In this document: positions 29,603-38,176 of the stretch, piece by piece
Numbering within the stretch: position 1 is the first letter of the stretch
How the letters are laid out: the number at the start of each line of letters is the position of its first letter
Assembly: GCF_016908515.1 (NCBI RefSeq)
Contig: NZ_JAFBEA010000001.1
Coordinates: 248,001 to 312,000, forward strand
DNA: 64,000 nucleotides
Reading direction: 5' to 3'
From: Virgibacillus halotolerans
GTDB taxonomy: Bacteria; Bacillota; Bacilli; Bacillales; Amphibacillaceae
Made by a program: the position numbers and the translations under genes
Notes under the pieces: generated by a model
The model's input: the letters and a program-made list of their open reading frames with translations, nothing else
What the model was told of the DNA's origin: nothing
The model's database searches: none

Positions 29603-30850
29603 ATGAAGCATATACAGGGAGCTTATTTAAAAGGATATGTTACTGTTCTGGTAAAAGGAAATATGCCAGAACTATTTTTTCAAAAATGTAATGGCAAAGG
29701 AATTGCAGTGTGGAATGTAAAAAAGATGGCAGCTGATGCATGTGAAGGAAACATAAAATTAAAAGATATTAAATACATGAAAGCATTAAGAAGAAAAACA
29801 AATTATAAATTAAAATTTCTCCATAAGAAGGGTTCGCCGTTTGTACTATCAAATTTGTTAAGAAATAAACAATTGGTGACCGGTTTTTTATTGAGTATGA
29901 TGCTAATTATTTTTTTATCCAATATTATTTGGGAAGTTAAAATTACTGGTGTCCCTAAAGATATTGAGGAGAAGATAAGCAAACAATTAAATGAGTATGG
30001 GATACATTCCGGCTCCTGGATTTTTTCGCTGGATTCGCCAAGCGACATCCAGCAAAAACTGGTCTATGATATTCCGGAACTCCTCTGGGTAGGTGTGGAC
30101 CAAAAAGGGACAACCTATAACCTGGAAGGCGTAGAAAAAACAATTGTAAAGAAGGAAAAAGTAAAAGGGCCACAAAACCTAGTTGCAACAAAAAAAGGTG
30201 TTATTAAAAAAATGTATGTAATAAAGGGCCTTCCAATGGTCCAGATCAACGATTACGTGGAGCCGGGTGATATCTTAGTATCCGGTGTGATTGATGAATC
30301 GCTAAAAAGCGATAACAAAGATACCGCACAGGATGATAAGCATCTTGATTATGTTGCTGCAGAAGGAGATATTACAGCGACAACGTGGTACGAAGTTGCT
30401 GTCACTGTTCCAATGCATACAAATAAAGAGACATTAACCGGAAATCGGGAGAAGAAATATGATATTCGAATCGGGAAAGTTCGTTTACCTGTATGGGGGT
30501 TTGGTACACCGGAATATGCCGCTATTCACCGGGAAACGGATGAAAATCCGATCCGTTTCATAAAGTGGGAGCTACCGATAAGGATTGTTTCCACCACGTT
30601 GAGCGAAAAGATGTATAATAAAGAAGAAAGAACAAAAAGAGAGGCCATCATAGCTGGAATGGAGCAGGCTAAACAAGAATTGCAACTGGAATTAGGTCCC
30701 GATGCTGTCATTTTATCGGAAAAAGTTTTGCATGAAACGAGTGAGCATGGTAAAGTTAAACTAAACTTATATATGAGTGTAGAGGAAAATATTATACAAT
30801 CACAACCTATTGAAAGCTCGACAAAAGAACATAAAAATCAAGGAGATTGA
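29603..30850 (+). CDS. yqfD: Sporulation protein YqfD
   Basis: A 415-residue protein with a cytosolic N-terminus, one membrane helix near residues 92–112 (TGFLLSMMLIIFLSNII) and a large extracytoplasmic domain containing FxxxL…SGSWIFSLDSP and GVIKKMYVIKGLP. The family is conserved in spore formers and acts at stage IV; the mechanism is unknown. AAGGAGGAGG precedes the ATG. It ends just before phoH, whose start lies 2 bp beyond its stop. Confidence 0.9.
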   Translation: MKHIQGAYLKGYVTVLVKGNMPELFFQKCNGKGIAVWNVKKMAADACEGNIKLKDIKYMKALRRKTNYKLKFLHKKGSPFVLSNLLRNKQLVTGFLLSMMLIIFLSNIIWEVKITGVPKDIEEKISKQLNEYGIHSGSWIFSLDSPSDIQQKLVYDIPELLWVGVDQKGTTYNLEGVEKTIVKKEKVKGPQNLVATKKGVIKKMYVIKGLPMVQINDYVEPGDILVSGVIDESLKSDNKDTAQDDKHLDYVAAEGDITATTWYEVAVTVPMHTNKETLTGNREKKYDIRIGKVRLPVWGFGTPEYAAIHRETDENPIRFIKWELPIRIVSTTLSEKMYNKEERTKREAIIAGMEQAKQELQLELGPDAVILSEKVLHETSEHGKVKLNLYMSVEENIIQSQPIESSTKEHKNQGD

Positions 30851-30852
30851 TT

Positions 30853-31830
30853 ATGTCAGGTAACCTAACTGAAATAGATCTGCAATTAACAAACACGAGT
30901 GAAGCATTGGCTTTATTCGGTACAAATGATAAGTATCTGAAACAAATCGAGGCGAAATTGAATGTCTCGATTGTTACAAGAGGAGAAAAGGTTCAAGTAT
31001 CAGGTTCAGATGATAGTATCGCACATGTACAGGAAGTTCTGTTAACTTTATTGGCAGTAATACGAAAAGGTTTAACTGTTTCGGAGCGTGACGTTGTATA
31101 TGCCGTTGATTTGGCGGTAGAAGGTAAGATCCAACAATTTGAAGCACTGTTTGAAGATGTCATTACGAAAAATGCGAAAGGAAAATCTATTCGCGTAAAG
31201 ACACTTGGACAGAAAAAATATATCACAGCAATGAAGGCGAATGATCTTGTGTTTGGCATTGGACCAGCAGGGACTGGTAAGACCTATTTAGCAGTAGTAA
31301 TGGCTGTTCAAGCATTGAAAAACGGTGATGTAAAGAAAATAATTGTGACACGCCCGGCAGTAGAAGCGGGAGAAAGCTTAGGATTTTTACCAGGGGATTT
31401 AAAGGAAAAAGTAGATCCTTATCTCCGCCCATTGTATGACGCGTTACATGATGTTTTAGGTGCAGAGCATACGCAGCGTTTGATTGAACGGGAAACAATT
31501 GAAATTGCCCCATTGGCCTATATGCGTGGGAGAACATTGGATGATGCCTATGTCATACTGGATGAAGCGCAAAATACAACGCCTGAACAAATGAAAATGT
31601 TCTTGACCCGTTTAGGTTTTGGTTCGAAAATGATCATCACGGGGGATATTACACAAATTGATTTACCTAAAGGGATAAATTCTGGTCTGCAGGTTGTTAG
31701 TCACTTACTAACAGATGTGAAAGGTATTTCATTTATATATTTGGATCAAACAGACGTAGTAAGGCACCCACTGGTTCAACGGATTATTGAGGCATATCAA
31801 AAGCAGCCTGATCCTGTTAAGAAATGGTAA
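30853..31830 (+). CDS. phoH: PhoH-like P-loop ATPase
   Basis: A 325-residue cytosolic ATPase/NTPase of the PhoH family with an RNA-binding-like N-terminal region and the P-loop domain: Walker A GPAGTGKT at residues 137–144 and Walker B VILDEAQNTT. Start ATG 30853 is preceded by AAGGAGA overlapping the yqfD end. Often linked to ybeY and yqfF, as here. Function is thought to involve RNA metabolism. Confidence 0.93.
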   Translation: MSGNLTEIDLQLTNTSEALALFGTNDKYLKQIEAKLNVSIVTRGEKVQVSGSDDSIAHVQEVLLTLLAVIRKGLTVSERDVVYAVDLAVEGKIQQFEALFEDVITKNAKGKSIRVKTLGQKKYITAMKANDLVFGIGPAGTGKTYLAVVMAVQALKNGDVKKIIVTRPAVEAGESLGFLPGDLKEKVDPYLRPLYDALHDVLGAEHTQRLIERETIEIAPLAYMRGRTLDDAYVILDEAQNTTPEQMKMFLTRLGFGSKMIITGDITQIDLPKGINSGLQVVSHLLTDVKGISFIYLDQTDVVRHPLVQRIIEAYQKQPDPVKKW

Positions 31831-31856
31831 GACCCCTTAAAAACGGGTCTTATTTC
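31828..31856 (+). terminator. Terminator after phoH
   Basis: A perfect 8-bp TAAGACCC/GGGTCTTA stem with a 9-nt loop that includes the phoH stop codon at its base; a short TTTCT tail follows. Confidence 0.65.
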
Positions 31857-31890
31857 TATATCTAATGCCATAATAGATGGGGTGATGTGT

Positions 31891-34002
31891 ATGAAAGGCT
31901 GGAAAAGCAAATGGATCATTATCTTATTTCCTTTAGGTCTTTTAGCTATTTTTCTATTTTTAATCACATTAAATAATGTACATACCGAAACATACGATAT
32001 AGAACGTTTTAATATTGCTAAAGAAACGATACGATCCCCTGTTACAATTGAAAATGAACAGGAAACTGCACGAAAAACAAGGGAAACCGTACAGGCCGTA
32101 GAAGACAGGTTCTCTATTTCAGGCGAAATTACTGCGGAACGCATTGAATATATAGAAGAAATATTTGATGCAGTCTCTACGCTAGAAGAAGAAAATAAAG
32201 AGAGAAACAAAAAAACGAAAGATGATAGTGAGCCTGTCCCGTTAACTAACCCTGAAAAAGTACAGCGCCTCAAACAAATCTTATCTGAGGATATTGTTGA
32301 CGCTATTAATGATCGAACATTAGCACAACTGGTTGAAATGCCGAAAGAGGAGCGTAAAGCTAGTCAGGCCCTTCTTGTAGCATCACTAGAGGCAGTCTTG
32401 GACAATGGCGTTCGAACTGAAAACTTGGAAAGTGCTACTGCCAATGTACAAGAGAGTATTAAGTATTCCAAGATAGATGAGAAATTTAAAGAGGTACTTA
32501 ACGATCTTGGTAAATTTGCTGTAGTTGAAAATTCTTTCTTTGATGCAGATGAAACCGGTGATGCAAGAAAAGAAGCAGCCAGCAGTGTTGAACCTGTGGT
32601 GATTAGAGCAGGAGAAGTTATTGTTAGGGAAGGGCATACGATAACAAATGAGATTTATGAGGAACTTAAACGAGTTGGTGTGATGGATAAAGACCGCAAT
32701 CTTTATCCAGTGATTGGTTTGGCTTTATTTATTCTATTAATCTGTGGTGTAATTACTTTTGAAATGAACAGAATGGCAATCTTAAATAAACTGGATAAAG
32801 GTACCCTGACAGCAGTCTTGTTTATTAGTTTCATTGTTGTTACCATCATGAAGATTGTTAGTTTATATACTACTTCAGGAAATGAATTATTTTATATTGT
32901 TCCCATTGCGACTGGTGTCTTGCTTGTAAAGCTATTAATCAACGAACGACTGGCGATTATTCTAGCAGGGCTTTATGCCATGCTGGGCAGTATTATTTTT
33001 AATGGAGAAATCGCAGGAACATTAAATATGGAAGCGGGAACCTATTTCTTCTTTTCGCAATTGGCAGGTATCTTTTTCTTAATCAATATAAAGGATCGAC
33101 TAGCTATTTTAAAGTCGGGTATCGGTATGGCGATCGTTAATATGCTAGCTGTATTATTATTCTTATTCCTGTCCTTTGAAAAATATACGTTGGTTGACTT
33201 CTTTATTAAATCAGGATTTGGAATCGGTGCTGCTTTTCTTTCTGCGGTTTTAACGATCGGTCTATTGCCATTTTTTGAAGCTGGCTTAGGTATCTTATCC
33301 GATATCAAGCTATTACAGTTATCGAGTCCGAATCAACCCTTATTAAAGAAAATTTTGACGGAAGCCCCAGGCACCTATCATCATTCTGTGATGGTAGCAA
33401 ATTTGAGTGAGACGGCTTGTGATGCGGTTGGTGCAAATGGTTTGCTTGCAAGAGTTGGTTCCTATTATCATGATATAGGGAAAACAGTACGCCCGCATTA
33501 TTTTATCGAGAATCAAGTCGCGATAAATAACCCACATGATTACATTCCGCCGGGGGAAAGTGCAAAAATTATCATTAATCACCCATATGACGGCGCAGAT
33601 ATGCTGAAAAAGCATAAACTACCGAAAGAGATTATTGACATTGCGAAACAACATCATGGAACAACGTTGCTGAAATATTTTTATTTTAAGGAAAAAGAGG
33701 GTAATAATAATGTAAAGGAATCTGATTACCGCTATCCTGGACCAAAACCACAAACAAAGGAGGCGGCAATTATCAGTATTTGTGATTCGGTAGAGGCTGC
33801 CATCCGTTCCTTAAAAGAGCCGACAGAAGAAAAAATAGATGAAATTGTATCAGCGATTATTCAGGATCGGGTGTTGGATGGTCAGTTGGATGAAAGTCCT
33901 TTGACCTTTGAAGAATTGAAAATTGCACGTCGCACGATTTGTAAAGCACTGAAAGGAATATTCCATTCCAGAATACAGTATCCAACGAAGGAGGAAGCAT
34001 AA
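31891..34002 (+). CDS. pgpH: Cyclic-di-AMP phosphodiesterase PgpH (7TMR-HD)
   Basis: A 703-residue protein: N-terminal membrane helix, a roughly 250-residue extracytoplasmic 7TMR-HDED domain, seven membrane helices (about 270–460) and a cytosolic HD domain with YHHSVMVANLSE, YYHDIGK and later HH residues as metal ligands. PgpH degrades c-di-AMP, which controls osmolyte uptake. ATG 31891 is preferred over the GTG/ATG codons at 31882–31887, which overlap the GGGGTGA site. It overlaps ybeY by one base. Confidence 0.94.
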   Translation: MKGWKSKWIIILFPLGLLAIFLFLITLNNVHTETYDIERFNIAKETIRSPVTIENEQETARKTRETVQAVEDRFSISGEITAERIEYIEEIFDAVSTLEEENKERNKKTKDDSEPVPLTNPEKVQRLKQILSEDIVDAINDRTLAQLVEMPKEERKASQALLVASLEAVLDNGVRTENLESATANVQESIKYSKIDEKFKEVLNDLGKFAVVENSFFDADETGDARKEAASSVEPVVIRAGEVIVREGHTITNEIYEELKRVGVMDKDRNLYPVIGLALFILLICGVITFEMNRMAILNKLDKGTLTAVLFISFIVVTIMKIVSLYTTSGNELFYIVPIATGVLLVKLLINERLAIILAGLYAMLGSIIFNGEIAGTLNMEAGTYFFFSQLAGIFFLINIKDRLAILKSGIGMAIVNMLAVLLFLFLSFEKYTLVDFFIKSGFGIGAAFLSAVLTIGLLPFFEAGLGILSDIKLLQLSSPNQPLLKKILTEAPGTYHHSVMVANLSETACDAVGANGLLARVGSYYHDIGKTVRPHYFIENQVAINNPHDYIPPGESAKIIINHPYDGADMLKKHKLPKEIIDIAKQHHGTTLLKYFYFKEKEGNNNVKESDYRYPGPKPQTKEAAIISICDSVEAAIRSLKEPTEEKIDEIVSAIIQDRVLDGQLDESPLTFEELKIARRTICKALKGIFHSRIQYPTKEEA

Positions 34003-34466
34003 TGTTTATTGATTTCCATGATAATACGAAATCTGTACCAACTGATTATGTTGATTTGTTGCAACGATTAATCATTTTCACTGCAAAGAAAGAGGGTGTA
34101 ACAAAGGAAGCGGAAGTTTCTGTTAATTTTGTAGATGATAAAGAAATACAGGAGTTAAATCGAAACTATCGGCAAAAAGATATGCCTACCGATGTGATAT
34201 CTTTCGCCTTGCAGGAATCTGTTGAAGGTGAGGTAGATATTATTGGTGAGGATATTCCATTAGCATTAGGTGATATTGTCATTTCTGTTGATAGAGCAAA
34301 AGAACAAGCGTTAGATTATGATCATTCCTATGAAAGAGAACTAGCGTTTTTAACCATTCATGGATTTCTTCATTTGCTTGGGTACGATCATATGACAGAA
34401 GCGGATGAAACAATCATGTTTGCCAAACAAGAAGCATATTTAGGTGACTTTGGCATTGAAAGGTAA
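34002..34466 (+). CDS. ybeY: Endoribonuclease YbeY
   Basis: A 154-residue metal-dependent RNase for 16S rRNA 3' maturation and ribosome quality control. The zinc triad is intact in HGFLHLLGYDH (HxxxHxxxxxH). Its ATG shares a base with the pgpH stop (TAATG), giving translational coupling. The next gene dgkA overlaps its end. Confidence 0.96.
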   Translation: MFIDFHDNTKSVPTDYVDLLQRLIIFTAKKEGVTKEAEVSVNFVDDKEIQELNRNYRQKDMPTDVISFALQESVEGEVDIIGEDIPLALGDIVISVDRAKEQALDYDHSYERELAFLTIHGFLHLLGYDHMTEADETIMFAKQEAYLGDFGIER

Positions 34467-34818
34467 GAAGAAGGGAATTGGGTTATCTTTCGCATGGAAT
34501 GGTATAGTAGAAGCTTTAAAACAGGAAAGAAACTTTCAGATTCACATTGCCGCAACCGTTTTAGTTGTTGCGGCCGGTATCGTTTTACATTTATCTATGC
34601 TGGAATGGATAACGATTATTTTAGTGATTGGCCTGGTGCTTGTTACAGAACTAATTAACAGTGCAATTGAAATGCTGATTGATTATATTAAACCTGAAAT
34701 TCACCCACAGGCCAAAGTGATTAAAGATATTGCAGCAGGGGCTGTTTTAGTTACTGCAGCTGTTGCTGTAATCGTAGGTATACTTATTTTTATCCCAAAA
34801 CTATTTCATCTTTTCTAA
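34456..34818 (+). CDS. dgkA: Undecaprenol/diacylglycerol kinase family protein
   Basis: A 120-residue membrane kinase; in Firmicutes this family phosphorylates undecaprenol. Three helices are visible, with the family block VLVTELINSAIEMLID holding the catalytic glutamate region. The start is uncertain: no ATG fits, and GTG 34444, TTG 34450 and TTG 34456 are all in frame. I choose TTG 34456 because AGGTGA (34442–34447) is 8 bp upstream. The cdd gene usually next in Bacillus is absent. Confidence 0.88.
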   Translation: MKGKKKGIGLSFAWNGIVEALKQERNFQIHIAATVLVVAAGIVLHLSMLEWITIILVIGLVLVTELINSAIEMLIDYIKPEIHPQAKVIKDIAAGAVLVTAAVAVIVGILIFIPKLFHLF

Positions 34819-34819
34819 G

Positions 34820-34844
34820 AGCCCAACAGTGTTTTGGGCTTTTC
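34820..34844 (+). terminator. Terminator after dgkA
   Basis: A perfect 7-bp AGCCCAA/TTGGGCT stem with a 7-nt loop and TTTC tail. Confidence 0.65.
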
Positions 34845-35001
34845 TTGTTGCATTTTAGTTATTGATGTCGTAAAGTATCGTGGATTATATGCTATTTTAA
34901 CGAAATAGATAATCTTTTTAAAGCTTTTGTCGATTATATGAAAGTCGTCTTCATTTGTAGTATTATAAAACTATAAGAAATAACTTCACGGAGGATACAA
35001 C

Positions 35002-35904
35002 ATGGAAAATCATTATAAATCAGGTTTCATCACGATCATCGGAAGACCCAATGTCGGGAAATCGACCTTTATGAATCAAGTTATTGGGCAAAAGATTGCA
35101 ATTATGAGTGATAAGGCACAAACAACGAGAAATAAAATACAAGGTGTTTTAACGGAAAAGGATGCACAAATTGTTTTTATTGATACACCTGGTATTCATA
35201 AACCCAAACATCGATTAGGTGATTTCATGGTGCAAATCGCTGAGAACACTTTGAATGAAGTCGATGTAGTGTTATTTATGATCGATGCAAAAGAAGGATA
35301 TGGACGAGGAGATCAATATATTTTGGATCGGCTGCAAAATGTGAAAAAACCAGTCTTTCTTATTATCAATAAGATTGATCTGATTCATCCAGATGATTTA
35401 TTTCCGTTAATTGATCAGTATAAAGATAAATGTAATTTTGAAGAGATCATTCCTATCTCTGCATTGGCAGGGAACAATGTAGCTCACTTGGTTGACACGT
35501 TAAAGCAACATTTGCCGGAAGGTCCACAATACTATCCGGCCGATCAAATAACCGACCATCCGGAACGTTTTATTATAAGTGAGTTCGTCAGAGAGAAAGT
35601 GCTGCACTTAACTAAAGAAGAAATACCACATTCCATTGCCGTTGTTTTGGAAAATGTTGAAAAAAGAGAATCAAATGCGGTTTATATTCAGGCAACCATT
35701 ATTACAGAGAGAAGTTCGCAAAAAGGAATATTAATCGGAAAGCAAGGATCCATGCTGAAAAACATTGGGAAAGAAGCACGCAAAGATATCGAAGGATTAT
35801 TGGGAACAAAAGTATATTTGGAGCTCTGGGTAAAGGTGAAAAAAGACTGGAGAAACAGGCAAAGTAGCTTGACTGAATACGGTTATAGTAAAGATGAATA
35901 TTAA
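35002..35904 (+). CDS. era: Ribosome-assembly GTPase Era
   Basis: A 300-residue GTPase that checks 16S rRNA 3' end maturation. G1 GRPNVGKST is at residues 14–22, the switch region and [13 protein letters not shown] follow, G4 is NKID, and the C-terminal KH domain has [19 protein letters not shown] lies upstream. It sits near ybeY, with which it cooperates. Confidence 0.97.
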   Translation: MENHYKSGFITIIGRPNVGKSTFMNQVIGQKIAIMSDKAQTTRNKIQGVLTEKDAQIVFIDTPGIHKPKHRLGDFMVQIAENTLNEVDVVLFMIDAKEGYGRGDQYILDRLQNVKKPVFLIINKIDLIHPDDLFPLIDQYKDKCNFEEIIPISALAGNNVAHLVDTLKQHLPEGPQYYPADQITDHPERFIISEFVREKVLHLTKEEIPHSIAVVLENVEKRESNAVYIQATIITERSSQKGILIGKQGSMLKNIGKEARKDIEGLLGTKVYLELWVKVKKDWRNRQSSLTEYGYSKDEY

Positions 35905-36001
35905 AGATGGTAAATTTTTATACTAATTGTTTTTAATGCAAGTGGTCATTCTAAGTAGTGAGTAACATTTTCAAACATGATAAAGAAAGGTGGGGTTTCT
36001 T

Positions 36002-36148
36002 GTGGTCGACATTACCTGGAAAATATTCAGTCAGACGGGAAACATTGAAACCTATTTATTATTAAAAGAGTTAGAAAATGATTTAAATTCAACGGAGCAA
36101 CAGCAGAATGAACATAAAGATATCTTGTCAATCGAAACAAAATTGTAA
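36002..36148 (+). CDS. yqzL: Small protein YqzL
   Basis: A 48-residue protein starting at GTG 36002, with AAAGGTGGGG ending 6 bp upstream. The N-terminus VDITWKIFSQTGNIETYLLLKELE is characteristic of YqzL, a small conserved protein of unknown function always found between era and recO in Bacillaceae. The C-terminus is polar and poorly conserved. Confidence 0.85.
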   Translation: MVDITWKIFSQTGNIETYLLLKELENDLNSTEQQQNEHKDILSIETKL

Positions 36149-36209
36149 ACGAATAAACCATAAAAGCACGCGCTTTTCATAGGGGAATGAACGGGAAAGG
36201 TGACAGAAT

Positions 36210-36953
36210 GTGCTCGAAAAAATTGATGGATTAATTATTAGAACACAGGACTATGGGGAGTCACATAAATTAGTAACAATCATTAGTAAAAAGCTCGGTA
36301 AATTTACTGCGCTCGCAAGGGGAGCTAAGAAGCCTAAAAGCAGAATGGCTGCTGTGACTCAGCCATTCATTTATGCTCGCCTCTTTGTTTATGTTAATAG
36401 TGGCTTAAGTACGATTCAGCAAGGGGAAATGATTTATTCCTTTCGTGCGATACGTGAAGACATTATTAAAACAGCATACGCGGCCTATGTGACGGAGCTG
36501 ACCGATAAACTAATGGAGACTAAGAGCCCCGATGTTTATCTGTTTGATGAGCTGTATCAAACGATGAGTTGGATAAAGGAGCATGAAGATGCGGATATTC
36601 CGCTTATGATGTATGAGCTGAAGCTGTTTCACAAAGGAGGATTTGCGCCAACCGTTGATCAGTGTAGTAATTGCGGAAGCAAAGAAACCCCCTTTGCCTT
36701 TTCCATTGCAGAGGGCGGGTTCCTATGTAGACGCTGCATGAATCTGGATCCGCAGGCAGTAATGTTGCCAAATGCTGCAGCAAAATTATTAAATATATGT
36801 TCCAATGTCGCATTAAGTCAGGTTGGAACCATTTCTGTTAAACCGGAAAATAAAAAACTGCTTCGTGATATATTGGATGCGTATTATGATCAATATGGCG
36901 GTTATTATTTAAGGTCAAGAAAGTTTTTAAACCAGTTGGATAAGTTAAGATAG
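36210..36953 (+). CDS. recO: DNA repair protein RecO
   Basis: A 247-residue protein that helps load RecA at gaps, with RecF and RecR. It has an N-terminal OB fold (MLEKIDGLIIRTQDYGESHKLV) and a four-cysteine zinc finger (CSNCG…CRRC) near residues 152–177. Start is GTG 36210 with AAAGGTGA upstream. Confidence 0.95.
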   Translation: MLEKIDGLIIRTQDYGESHKLVTIISKKLGKFTALARGAKKPKSRMAAVTQPFIYARLFVYVNSGLSTIQQGEMIYSFRAIREDIIKTAYAAYVTELTDKLMETKSPDVYLFDELYQTMSWIKEHEDADIPLMMYELKLFHKGGFAPTVDQCSNCGSKETPFAFSIAEGGFLCRRCMNLDPQAVMLPNAAAKLLNICSNVALSQVGTISVKPENKKLLRDILDAYYDQYGGYYLRSRKFLNQLDKLR

Positions 36954-37002
36954 TTATTTTTATCCATCAGCAAATCAGTATAAACTCAATCGACAGTTTT
37001 TA

Positions 37003-37031
37003 TTGACAAAGTCTATGGGACAAGGTACTAT
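37003..37031 (+). promoter_or_regulatory. Sigma-A promoter of the glyQS operon
   Basis: A perfect TTGACA (37003–37008), a 17-bp spacer and TACTAT (37026–37031), directly before the T-box leader. Confidence 0.7.
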
Positions 37032-37037
37032 TTTACA

Positions 37038-37275
37038 TATTGAACAAACATTACGCAGCTATGATGGAGAAGAGTACTTACGAATATTTATTCACAGCGA
37101 GTTCGGGAGCGTGGGAGCCGAATAATAGAGTCGTGGGGAATGGCGCTCTTGAGCGATAACGTATAAAGTGGCTCTATTCTGGTAGAGCAAGTAGGGTGGA
37201 ACCGCGGATTAATACCCGTCCCTATGTCTGTATTCATACATTGAAGCAGGCATAGGGGCGGGTATTTTGTTTTTA
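37038..37275 (+). promoter_or_regulatory. Glycine T-box riboswitch
   Basis: The leader senses uncharged tRNA-Gly. It carries the AGTA bulge region (37073–37076), a glycine specifier GGC (37142–37144) in the GAATGGCGC loop, and the T-box core AGGGTGGAACCGCG (37193–37206), whose TGGA (37197–37200) pairs with the tRNA 3' end. The terminator is a 15-bp stem (37212–37226 / 37251–37265) with a T-rich tail. Uncharged tRNA favours the antiterminator and lets glyQ be transcribed. Confidence 0.95.
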
Positions 37276-37296
37276 AAAATTGGAGGTATCGTAAAC

Positions 37297-38175
37297 GTGA
37301 ATATCCAGGAAATGATTTTAACATTACAAAAGTATTGGTCTGATCACAATTGTATTATTATGCAGGCGTATGACGTTGAGAAGGGCGCAGGAACCATGTC
37401 CCCAATGACATTATTGCGTAGCCTTGGTCCTGAACCGTGGAATGTTGCTTATGTTGAACCATCTAGAAGACCGAATGATGGTCGGTATGGGGAAAACCCA
37501 AACCGTTTGTACCAACATCACCAGTTTCAAGTTGTGATGAAGCCATCACCAGACAACATCCAGGATTTGTACTTGGAATCGTTGAAAGTACTTGGCATTG
37601 ATCCACTGAAACACGACATCCGTTTTGTAGAAGATAATTGGGAAAATCCAACATTAGGCGCAGCTGGTTTGGGTTGGGAGATATGGCTTGATGGTATGGA
37701 AATAACGCAATTCACCTATTTTCAACAAATCGGGGGATTGGATGCCAGCCCAGTATCCGTTGAATTAACCTATGGAATAGAACGCTTGGCCTCCTATATT
37801 CAGGACAAAGAAAATGTCTTTGATCTGGAATGGACAAACGGTGTAACGGTAAGGGATATATTCTTCCAACCGGAATATGAGCACTCCACTTATACCTTTG
37901 AAACATCAAATACAGATATGCTATTTGAATTATTCACGATGTATGAACAAGAGGCTAAAGCGACGATGGAAAAAGGACTAGTGTTTCCCGCGTATGATTA
38001 TGTATTAAAATGTTCCCACACCTTTAATTTACTGGATGCAAAGGGTGTTATTTCTGTAACGGAAAGAACAGGCTATATTTCCAGGGTACGCCATTTGGCA
38101 AGAAATATTGCTAAAGCATATGTTGCAGAGAGAGAACGACTTGGATTTCCTATGCTGAAAAAGGAGGTAAAGTAA
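37297..38175 (+). CDS. glyQ: Glycyl-tRNA synthetase alpha subunit
   Basis: A 292-residue catalytic subunit of the alpha2beta2 bacterial GlyRS. The class II aminoacylation core is evident ([15 protein letters not shown] and [17 protein letters not shown]). The start is GTG 37297, 9 bp after GGAGGT; the frame is open to 37267 but this lies inside the T-box terminator. One base separates it from glyS. Expression is controlled by the T-box leader. Confidence 0.96.
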   Translation: MNIQEMILTLQKYWSDHNCIIMQAYDVEKGAGTMSPMTLLRSLGPEPWNVAYVEPSRRPNDGRYGENPNRLYQHHQFQVVMKPSPDNIQDLYLESLKVLGIDPLKHDIRFVEDNWENPTLGAAGLGWEIWLDGMEITQFTYFQQIGGLDASPVSVELTYGIERLASYIQDKENVFDLEWTNGVTVRDIFFQPEYEHSTYTFETSNTDMLFELFTMYEQEAKATMEKGLVFPAYDYVLKCSHTFNLLDAKGVISVTERTGYISRVRHLARNIAKAYVAERERLGFPMLKKEVK

Positions 38176-38176
38176 G

